Origin: Cyclospora cayetanensis
Taxonomy: Eukaryota > Apicomplexa > Conoidasida > Eucoccidiorida > Eimeriidae
Reading direction: 5' to 3'
NCBI RefSeq assembly: GCF_002999335.1
Contig: NW_020312762.1
Location: forward strand, 62,001 to 126,000
Length of the DNA stretch: 64,000 nucleotides
Part shown: positions 35,801-44,488 of the stretch, piece after piece
How positions within the stretch are numbered: the stretch's first letter is position 1
Layout of the letters: the number at the start of each line of letters is the position of its first letter
Made by a program: the position numbers and the translations under genes
The notes under the pieces: generated by a model
What the model was told of the DNA's origin: nothing
Databases searched by the model: none
Seen by the model: the letters and a program-made list of their open reading frames with translations, nothing else

Positions 35801-38768
35801 GGTGCTGCACTGCACCATGCTATTGAGCACGCGCATTCGTCCTTCGGAACCTAAAGCGACTGAGAATTATTAAGAACGGTATTCTTGCATCAAATATATC
35901 AGCGCATCGCCCCTATGACGGAGGACCAAGGTCTTGTTGTGCCTGCCTTTTGAGAAGTGCACTGTCAACGCCGGCCTTCAAACATTTTCATCGTCTGCAG
36001 CCTCATGCTATCAAGAATCTGAAGTCTGGTCGTGTACACAACCTCCTCGCTGTTAGTCCGCTCTATATCACCCTTTTCATGGTTTCCTTGCTGTGAACCG
36101 TCTGCCTGCTATCTGTGTGGTCTCTCGCCAAATTACATGCTCCATCGATATCTGGTTATAAACGAATCTCTGCTCATTCATGCGTAGTCTTGCGCTGTTG
36201 TTGGCACATTATTGCTGCTTATGTAGTCTCTCTTCATGGCTCAGTCTGCCTTTTCCAAGATTGCACTTTCATAAATAACCATGCCCTTTTCTTGTTCCCT
36301 CAAGGCTCTGTAGACCACACGTTGCTGGCGTCTTTTTCCTCTGCAGAAAACATCCCTCTGGTGATAGTCTATGTCCTGTGTCTCCAGACCGGCCGAAAGA
36401 TTTAAAGAAATAGTGGGCTCGCGTGCTGCATTATCCTCGGAGAGGGGATCACGAATGCATGAATTGAGGACACCTACTTGTTTGAAGTCAGACCATGGCC
36501 CTTCTTCAGTCCCACACTGTCGAAGTGCTTTTTCCATCAGTTTCTTTGTTCAATCCCAGCACAGATGACTGGCGTCTCCTTCGCTTGTAAATGGGCCAGC
36601 TAACTTGCTAGTCTCGGTACTAATCTGCTCGCTTGTTACAGTGCCCTGTGGCTTAGTGTATACTTTTGTCTATCGGCATGTTGTAGGCCACTTTTACCTT
36701 GCCTTTTGCTTTGCCTTATTAGGTCGTTCAAGCCGAAGACGTCTTCTATACTTGGCTGCTGCTGTGCTTGAGGAGATATGTAGCTTCAGAATCAGGACAA
36801 ACTGGTTGAAAATTTATCCAGGGCTATTTAAAAGGAACTCCCTTCATTCATTGCCCGCTTTCCTCAGCTCTCCCAATATGAGAGGCACCGGGCAGTTAGG
36901 ATGCGCTAAGTTGCATCCTTTAAGCACTTTGGGCACTTGCATTTAGGTACATATACTATCTAGTGCACACGCACACCACACTTACGTCTCCTTGTAGCAA
37001 GCTGACAGTGCTCTGCATTATATTTGGTTTTCGAACAGACAACCGGATTCGCCTATTCTTTGCTGATCATTCATTTTTAAAAAACTAAGGTAGTAAAAAT
37101 TGTAAAAGTGTAGCTTTAGCTCGCTACCTCAGAGTGCTTGGATGGTACAGATACACGCGACCTAACTGTCCTTACACCCTAATGTCAGTAATCCTGGGGA
37201 CCAAAGGAATGGAAAGAGGGGAGCTCTCTTTCTAGAAAACTTAGTACCTTGCTATTTAGTTTGTATTATATGAGGGTTAAAGCCCTCCCTGTAGAGGCCT
37301 TAAACAAGTTTTTACACTCGCCCTCCTTTCTCTCCCATGCCAGACCTCTGAGGGGCTCGAGCATGACGTAGGGAAATTTCGTATGTAAACGCACATTAAA
37401 AGATTTTCATCAGGCTCTAATGGAGCCTGGATTCAAAAGGATCCCCCTGCGGTGGTCCAAATTAGAGCGTTACAGGTTTAGCATAGAGACGCACGGTTGA
37501 GTCCTACAATACGGGAATATTCCGCTGAGCAACGTATGGAATAGGTGAACAGCCAGATCACGCAGTCTTTGATTGAACGTAAATCAAATAGACTAAGTTT
37601 TTGCTGTGCAAATGTATCTAGAAGTAGGTACCGCCTTTGCGTTTAGCCACAATGAATGTGCTCGAATGGGGTGGAGACATCCCTACTGTGCAGAAACCAC
37701 GGTATATAAAGGCCTTTACTCACGCAATCAGTATTAAGTGATCCAGAAATAAATATATATGATGCAGGAGAGACACCTTGAGCGTAGTGGGGGATGCTAC
37801 AATGGTGGTTCGTAGAATGAGGGAACTCTCCTACCTATGGGGCCCCAAAGGCGTGCACTGAGCCTCCGGCGACTGCAGAGTGGTGGGGTCATTTGCCAGG
37901 ATGAGGCGCTGCCCATATACGCGATTTTGGAGGCACTGCGACTGGAGGCTTGGGCTGTAGCGTCTTGCCAACACCTGTCTGCATGGCGGCAAACCCCTGA
38001 TGTGTGCCCCCTGCCTCTTGAACTTTCTAGTGGCCCCTTCAAATCTAGTTCTGTTAACAATTTATTTTCTATTGGACGCAAAACGGCGCAGCGCAGCCAT
38101 AAATGTGGCTTCTGCCGTAGGCTGCTGTGGTGTTTTTCTCCAGCGGCAGCAAGCCGGCAGCCATTGCCGGGGCTGAGGGGCCCTCCGTAGCCGAATCCGT
38201 CGTCGAGAGGCTTGTGAGATGAAATGACGATGTTGCGGTGTACAGATACTGCAACGTTGTGGCTAGTTGTGAATCGCTTAATGCTGTAAGCTCTTCGTAC
38301 ACCCCAAGCCCGTAGGGCTGCTGCTGCCCCTCATTGGCCCTTGAAGTTTTGCCTCTTAATTTTCTCCCTTGAATACGTTCTAGAGGAAAGTAATTTAATC
38401 CGTACTTGTACGTAGACAACCCGCGTTGGAAAGGAAAACCGCCGCAAGGTTCAGAAGCTGCATGCGCAGGGGCCCTGAGGTGTACAGACGGAGATCGAAT
38501 CGAAGCCCTCTGATTCAAAGGCTGAACAAGGACGAGGATTTGCTGATGCATAGTTGCGGGCACCGAGACAGCGGCAGAGGACTCATAAGCGAGATCGGAA
38601 AAGGGCTTCTGCAGCGTTTGAGCGGCCCCCAGCTTCAGGTTGTTTGATGCTGCATTTTGTCGTGTGACAGCGGAGGTCGCGATGCTGCAGCAGCAGCATC
38701 ACTGTCTACGCAGGCAGCAGCAGCGGCAGCATCACTGCGATTAGCGACGGCAGCAGCAGCAAAAACTC
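35801..38768. other. Gene-poor DNA upstream of the DnaJ gene
   Basis: This may contain eroded gag sequence of the minus-strand element in its left part, which I cannot recognise. It holds copy C of the dispersed repeat (37105-37205). At 37797-38563 overlapping frames of 94-164 codons exist on both strands (longest 38069-38563 on -, and 37837-38190 on +); neither has a domain, and I do not call either as a gene. From 38650 to 38768 the CAG/GCA-rich 5' UTR of the DnaJ gene begins, marking the return of repeat-bearing DNA. Confidence 0.5.
37105..37205 (+). repeat. Dispersed repeat copy C
   Basis: Shares GTGCTTGGATGGT with copy A and CCCTAATGTCAG with copy B, in the same order and orientation. 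The following 100 bases (TATATGAGGG...GAGGCC) also weakly match the region after copy B, suggesting the repeat unit is longer than the best-conserved core of about 100 bases. Confidence 0.45.
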
Positions 38769-41700
38769 ATGAAGATGGAGGGTAACAAGGATGAGGCGGC
38801 CAAGTGTGTGGCCCTCGCAAAAAAGGCCATGTTGGCTGGAGACTTTTCAAAGGTGCGCCATCTTTCCCCGGGAGTCTAAGGCTGGTGCTGCAGCAGCACC
38901 AGCCTTAGACTCCGCTGCACGCACTGCTGGAGTTGCTGCAAGAAAGAGTAGCTGCTGCACATGTCTGCGAGCCACTGCACACAGTGCTTGTTCGGGGAGG
39001 CATCTATCATCCCCTGTTGAGGTCCTTGCGTTCGCTGTGGATGTGTGCACCGTATGCAGGCGCAGCGTCTGTTGGACAAGGCGCAGCGCATGTTTCCTTC
39101 TCCCGAGATTGAGTCTCTTGCTGCTGCCTGCGCGCACAAGCAGCACGGTGCATCAAACAGCACCAACGGCAGCAGCGAAACTGGGGCTCAAGCTTCGTCT
39201 GGCTCGCGCCAGCGGCGAGCTTCTCCGGGCGTCTCCCGCCCTTCGAACACATCTGCCTCGGCGCCTCATCTCACGAGATCGCGGAGTGCAGCGTCAGGGA
39301 GCTGCGCAGCAGCAGCAGGTGCTGCTGCTGCCCCTGCTCATACGCCTGAGCAAGCCAGGCTGTGTGAAGCTGTTTTACAGGAGAGCTGTTACTACAGGGT
39401 CCTTGGAGTCTCAAATGACGCCTCTGAGGAAGTTATCAAGAAAGCCTACCGACGGGTGGGGGGCTAAGGCTTTGTGGCTGTGTAATTGACAGCTATAGGG
39501 CTATTTCCCAAGAAAAGATGGCTCTTTTTAATCGCATTTTAGAGCCGCTGCACCACACATTAACGTTCTGGGGTGGATTGCCTGTGTCTCCTGCAGCTTG
39601 CGCTGCTGCTGCACCCCGACAAGAACAAAGCCCCCAAAGCAGAAGATGCATTTAAGAAGGTGAGGCATCTCAGAATGTAGGAGCGCGTGGAGGGCATAGC
39701 GGAACGGCTTCTTCCCTTCAATTTGCCTTTTTTCGTTTTATCTATTGTCTCGGAGGGGCCGCATTTACTCGGCTGCTACGTGCTCGCCGCTCGCCGGCCC
39801 CACCAAGGCATTGTCTACCGCCTCCTCCCCTCGGATCTGCATCTGCCACTGTTGCACAATGCTTGCGATCAGGTTAGCAAAGTCTCAGGCACCCTCCTGG
39901 ACCCCAAAGAGCGGCGAGTCTACGATATGGGGGGCCCCCAAGCGGTGGAGGGGAGGGCGGAGCCTTACATGTATCGGGGAGACACCTCTCACCCCGATGT
40001 TATGACTGCAGAGGTTCGTCGCGACGTTCTGCCCTTTCTCCCCTTCTTTCCCACTGATGCTGCCGTCACTGCTGTTGTTGCCGCTGCTGCTAAGAGCAAG
40101 AGACGATGCTGTGCGGGTGCTGCGGCTGTTGCGCGCAGGATTTGTTCCGCGTTCTCTTTGGGCAGAGTCTCAGAGATCACGGCAGAGGGCATCATGGCAG
40201 GGGATCTCGCACCCAACAATACCACCAAGAGTGAGCTCTTTCTCTCTCTTTCTCAGCGTGTTGCGTGCGTGTTTGAACTTTAAAGCTTGAGCAGGTTTAT
40301 TGTCTTTTTTTTGAGCGAAATCTGGGGACGGTGGGTGCGCTGTGTCCGCAGGAATGGCTTGCACACGTTTATTCAAGTGAGGCACGAATCACCTTTGGAC
40401 GCAGGTGCCCATGCGTTTTCTCGGCTTTTCGTGATTAATTTTCAATCCAACCCTCACGTATTTCAATTGTGCTCTGCGGCTGCCCCTGGCCTTGCTTTCG
40501 GCGCGGCGTTAAAGGGCCTTCTGTGGGGGAGCGGAAGCGTTTGCCTGTCTCTTTGTGTATACATCTGGTAGTCTGGCTGGCTGTCCATACTTCTCTATCG
40601 TTGCCTGTGTGTCTCTATCTCTCTCTCTCTCGCATTTTCAGGGTGCATGTACATGTGTATTTATTCATGTGTATATGCATGTATGCATATGCGTGTATTG
40701 GCATGGATTTAGCTTGGCTGTTGCTAGGTTTGTGCTTCAGTTCTTGCCGATGTTGCTTTTATTTGTATTGATGTTCTTGTTTAACTTCGTCCCTCAAGAG
40801 GGGCAGTCTCCGGTACGTCCACATGGGGTGGGACCTTTCTGACCTTCTGTTGTCTCTTCTCTTCCACTCTGCCCTTTAATCTCAACTTTTATCTCCAAGG
40901 CACTTCCTAAAGGCGGGTGCTTTTCTCCTGTTTTTTGCGCTTTTACACTCTCGAAGTGTTCCCAAAGCCCTCGTCTGCCTTCTGCGACACCCGCCTTCCC
41001 CTTTCTGCTGTTTCTCTACTTCGGAGGCTAATTTGCATGCTTCTGGCTCCTTCCTCTCCCAGTGCATTTGCTTGATTATACGGAGTGCGACTGTTCGTTG
41101 CAGGCTGCCTATTACTCCTTCCGCCAGACTCGCGAGTTCCCCGTGCCCCGTATTACCCAGCTGCATTCCGTTCGCTACTATGTGGGAGACGGATTCATGA
41201 ATGAGATTCTTCCACAACCAGACAAAGTCAGAGAGGTGCGATCACAAAGGTGTCTGCGGATGCGGTGCCACTTCCCCGTGAGATGCTTGCCTGTGCGCGC
41301 GAGGCTTCTGCTCATTTGTGCTCCGCTGTTGCGCGTGGTGCGCTGTGCAGTTGGAACGGAAAGTCGAGGTTCGGCATTACCAAGTCGTCTGCAGCTCGGA
41401 GAATGACAGGCTTAACAGGGACCTCACGACGGCGCATTACCACATGGCCTCCAGTAAGACGGATTCCAAGATTAAGAGCTGGAGGCTACTAGTCAAAGAC
41501 TTCGAAATGCATGGCTCAGAGCATCGAGGTTGCGAAGATGTATAGCTTAGAGCACTTGATGTGCAATGCGTCCTGCTCGTGCTTCCGCAGATGAATCGAT
41601 CAAGCGGCTTCTCGACCGCCCCAGGCCGGGATGCAAGAAGTTAGAACTGCTGCAGGTATTTTTTTCTTTTTTAATTCTGTTCTGTTTCTATTTTTCCTGC

Positions 41701-41887
41701 ATCGTTCTCTCTTTGTTGGAGGTATGGTCTCTAATTCAAGTGCCTTCTACCAGAGAGGGCATCATGTCCGTTCAACTTCAACTCCGGGCAAACGAAGCAG
41801 CTCGAGGATGTCTACTTTCTGTATGTCTGCGCTGTTGCGGCACAGAGAGCTGCAGGCGGGGTGCAGCCCGACACCCAAGGGCCGTAG
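38769..41887 (+). CDS. ER membrane DnaJ/Hsp40 co-chaperone (DNAJB12/DNAJB14 type)
   Basis: Exons by GT-AG and phase: 38769-38852, 39060-39455, 39597-39659, 39873-40013, 40139-40230, 40352-40376, 40741-40812, 41104-41235, 41351-41528, 41591-41655, with a likely last exon 41756-41887 (about 459 aa). The start fits the family's N-terminus (GNKDEAAKCVALAKKAMLAGD, then LLDKAQRMFPSPE). The J domain runs from about residue 137 (YYRVLGVSNDASEEVIKKAY) with HPD at 166-168 and DPKERRVYDMGG. A DLFRVLFG motif follows, then one membrane helix (FLPMLLLFVLMFLF, residues 268-281), then the C-terminal DUF1977-type region (RITQLHSVRYYVGDGF, LERKVE). In the family the J domain faces the cytosol and recruits Hsp70 for ER quality control. 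Exon 6 is only 25 nt but completes the conserved helix start. The final exon is uncertain: an alternative frame runs to 42014. Confidence 0.9.
38871..38913. repeat. Perfect 21-bp inverted repeat with 1-base spacer
   Basis: Arm 38871-38891 (begins GGAGTCTAAGG) is exactly complementary to arm 38893-38913, separated by a single A at 38892. It lies in intron 1 of the DnaJ gene, 18 bases after the 5' splice site. The RNA could fold into an extended hairpin with almost no loop; the DNA could extrude a cruciform. Confidence 0.95.
40617..40700. repeat. TC run and GCATGT-rich tract in DnaJ intron 6
   Basis: A (TC)n run (TCTCTCTCTCTC, 40617-40632) is followed by GTGCATGTACATGTG and TATGCATGTATGCATATGC words. 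It lies within intron 6 (40377-40740), between the micro-exon and the membrane-helix exon. It explains the short Cys/Val/His-rich frames there. Confidence 0.8.
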
Positions 41888-42749
41888 GTTTGGAGGCTCT
41901 GCACACAACATCCAAGAGGGGTCCTTGGAGGCTGCTAGCATGGGTGCAGCTAGTGCGGGGGGAGAGAAAGCGCAAGGAGCGCTCCTGTTCTCTGTAGTGT
42001 TCTTAGAGTGTTAGACGATTCATGGCACGACGGAGGCCTGCAGCAGCAGAGCGCCCCTCCATAATGTGCAGAGCTTGTTTCGATCAACCTGAGATATCCC
42101 ATACCCATGGCGGCACTTTTTCCCTGGCTCCTAGACACCGCGTGGTTGAACAATAGTGTGCTGCTGAGACATGTGTACACCCCAGAGAGGTAATTGTTCG
42201 AATTGGCCAGTAGGCGTGTACCTTCAGTAGCGTATGTTCACACTGCTTGCTTGCCGTCGAGACTGCACGGCATGCGACTGGGAGACTGCGACGCGCAGCG
42301 GCCACCGATAGGAGTCCAGCTCGCGTGCGGTTCTGCGTGTGTCTGTGGCAACAATGGTAAAGCTATGGAAATTATTTGTGGGATATTTGTGCAACGACAG
42401 TCAGCACTCTAACTTTTTAGGGAAGCTCTCTTCCCGACTCTGCGTGTAGTGGCATACACTGCGTGTAGTGGCATACGTATCACACGAGACGCTGCTTTCT
42501 TCTGGCACGCTCGAAGACAGATAAGCGGGCAGAGGGAGCAGATCCATCCTACTTCAAGGGCAAACCCTCTATGTTGCCCCCTCTCGAACTAATAAACCAA
42601 AGTAATAACGACCGCTTGTTTCCCCAAGCACTGGGAGGTAGGGAGGGGATCTGCATAGAGGCCCTTGCAAGCCCCAAATCCCTTTGTGCATGCGTGTTTA
42701 AACGGTGTCTGTTGGACATCCGAGTTCACATACGGCGCCGTATGGGAAA
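41888..42749. other. Intergenic region after the DnaJ gene
   Basis: Holds the DnaJ 3' UTR and possibly an alternative end of that gene (frame open to 42014). A short direct repeat, CTGCGTGTAGTGGCATAC, occurs twice at about 42441-42472. No other supported feature. Confidence 0.5.
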
Positions 42750-43244
42750 ATGGATCTCATGAAGACCTTGACACCCCAATACATCTTTAAGGCCGCCGTC
42801 ATGTGTTGGGCTGTCGCGCATTGCAGTACAACTGTTACGGCGATACGGCGAGGTGGGTTTGATCACTTTAAGGGCGAGCTTTGTAGCCGTCGAGCACGGA
42901 GATTCGCGAATTATTTACTACAGAAGAAAGCGCGGGAGGAGCTTTTGTTCGTTTCGACCAGTAAAAGGAGGCCCCTTCCCCCTCCCGGAGCCCTCCCTCC
43001 AAAATGGCGATGTGCAGAAAAGGGAGAGAGGAAGCTCTTCACGTACATGAGGAACGCGGTGGGAGGGGAAGCTATGTGCCGTATTGCAGATATGAAGAGA
43101 GACGTGTACATGTACTGCGTGGTGTTCATGAGCCCCCTGTACCTCCTCCTCTGCATAGTCCTTCAACCTTCTCGCGGTCCTTCCCTCTTTTACCAGTGGT
43201 GCCTCTTTCCACGCTGCCTATCAGTCGTTTGCATACCGGGATGA
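42750..43244 (+). CDS. Possible small membrane protein (hypothetical)
   Basis: An open frame of 164 codons from ATG 42750 to TAG 43242-43244, convergent with TIM9. The N-terminal half reads like a compact folded protein (FKAAVMCWAVAHCSTTVTA, RRGGFDHFKG), followed by a basic stretch, and a hydrophobic segment (YCVVFMSPLYLLLCIVL) lies near residues 124-140. The frame extends upstream to 42705 without a better ATG. I recognise no family. The size and charge would suit a mitochondrial or inner-membrane protein, but this is only a guess, and the C-terminal 40 residues look like read-through into non-coding DNA, so an unseen splice site is possible. Confidence 0.35.
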   Translation: MDLMKTLTPQYIFKAAVMCWAVAHCSTTVTAIRRGGFDHFKGELCSRRARRFANYLLQKKAREELLFVSTSKRRPLPPPGALPPKWRCAEKGERKLFTYMRNAVGGEAMCRIADMKRDVYMYCVVFMSPLYLLLCIVLQPSRGPSLFYQWCLFPRCLSVVCIPG

Positions 43245-43350
43245 GGCTGCTTCCTATATGCCTGTGGCTTTGGTTATTTATGACGCGTGTGCGCTTCTTC
43301 CCTTCGATTACAGCGTCCCTTTCTGCATGCGCCTCCTCTCCTCCGAGCAA

Positions 43351-43626
43351 CTAGTTACTGGCCATGTTCTTTTCAGCAAATCTCTGGCCCAGCCTTGCGG
43401 AGAATTCCATGAATTTCCTCACGCAGGATCCAATGCAAGCCATCTCTTTGGAGTCCAAATCCTTTGCCCGGAACTCTCTTACGCATTCGTTGAAGCACCT
43501 CTCCACCAAAGAGTTGTATGTGTCCATGCTGTCTTTGAGCTGTAGACGATTCAACTCCGCCATCACCAGTGACCGCTCCTTCGCAGGCAGCTGCTCCAGC
43601 CCTGGAATGTTCGGCACTGCGGACAT
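43351..43626 (-). CDS. TIM9: Mitochondrial intermembrane-space chaperone Tim9
   Basis: A complete 91-residue single-exon gene on - (ATG 43624-43626, TAG 43351-43353). It carries the small-Tim signature of twin CX3C motifs, C44-FNE-C48 and C64-IGS-C68, separated by 15 residues. The flanks LQLKDSMDTYNSLVERCF and KFMEFSARLGQRFAEKN match Tim9 rather than Tim8, Tim10 or Tim13. In the family, two disulfide bonds form by the Mia40 route after import, and Tim9 with Tim10 makes a hexamer that escorts hydrophobic carrier precursors across the intermembrane space to TIM22. Length is typical (about 85-95 aa). There is no cleavable presequence, as expected. It is transcribed away from the PP2C gene, with a shared 862-base interval. 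Confidence 0.96.
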   Translation of the reverse strand: MSAVPNIPGLEQLPAKERSLVMAELNRLQLKDSMDTYNSLVERCFNECVREFRAKDLDSKEMACIGSCVRKFMEFSARLGQRFAEKNMASN

Positions 43627-44488
43627 CTTGCAAAGTGGGAAGTGACAGGGAGTATTTCTGAGTTCGGGGAAGGCGCCGAAAGCATACGCCTCCGGCCTTG
43701 TGACGAGCAGCTGCTCTCAGGGGAGTGCAGTAATCCAAAAGGCACAGGGTACTTACTGGGGGAAAGCTGGGTGAAGGTGGGGCGCAAAAGGGAAGGAAAG
43801 CTTGCGTATCAGGAGGCAAGGACGAAGGAAAGACTAAACAAGAAGCACCTAGGGAAAAAAATGAAGCAAGGCGACAATTCGTGAAACCCTCGTACACTCC
43901 CGCTGGTGGGGGATAGCAGCCAGGGGGGAAAGCAAAACGAGCTGCCAAGGAACACAATGAACGGAAACAAAGGAGCGCCGAGAAAAATCATTCTTTAGGG
44001 CAAGTGAATGGGGGATCTGCCATTTAAGGGGCCCCTACCCGCAGTATCGGAATAACAACAGCTCACAAGCCCTTCTCCCTCCTCCTGGGGCCCCACACGT
44101 CGTAGCTGGGGGGCCCCTTTGCAAGCATGCATCTCTTTGCCTGTCCCTTTGCACGGCATATATTCTTTTCTTTGATTTCACGTTTGGCAGAGACGCCCGT
44201 TGTGTCGCTAGCAGCTGCGGCAGCCTTGCGGCAACGCTGGGGGAGTCCCTTCGCTCCCTGATGCGTGCTTTCGCGGAACCTTGCGCGAAACGCTCTCAAC
44301 GTTTTTTCATAATTCGCCCCTTATACCCCCTCAGTGCGTATTTAGGCAGATCTGCAGCAGCTAATTCGCGGAGGCTTCGCCGAAGCAGCTGAGGGGCCCC
44401 CGTCCTGCCTCCGTCCTCTGGCGTGCAGATCACCCCCCTCTCCCCCTTTCCCGCCTCTCTTTTCTGGCATTTTTTTGAGACTCACCCG
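43627..44488. promoter_or_regulatory. Divergent promoter interval between TIM9 (-) and PP2C (+)
   Basis: 862 bases separate the two start codons, so promoters and 5' UTRs of both genes must lie here. I see no TATA-like consensus that stands out. GGGGCCCC-type palindromes occur at about 44030 and 44085-44115. Minus-strand frames through this interval (to 43957 and 43991) are not supported as coding. Confidence 0.5.

Noticed and set aside
38069..38563. 164-codon minus-strand frame upstream of the DnaJ gene
   Set aside because: No domain, no splice partners, and an equally open + frame overlaps it in part; not enough to call a gene.
25200..38768. tRNA or other RNA genes in the gene-poor segment
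   Set aside because: I looked for B-box-like GTTCGA words with a matching cloverleaf and found none; a covariance search would be needed to exclude them.
43373..43957. 194-codon minus-strand frame overlapping TIM9
   Set aside because: It overlaps TIM9 in another frame; only the 91-codon frame carries the twin CX3C motifs.
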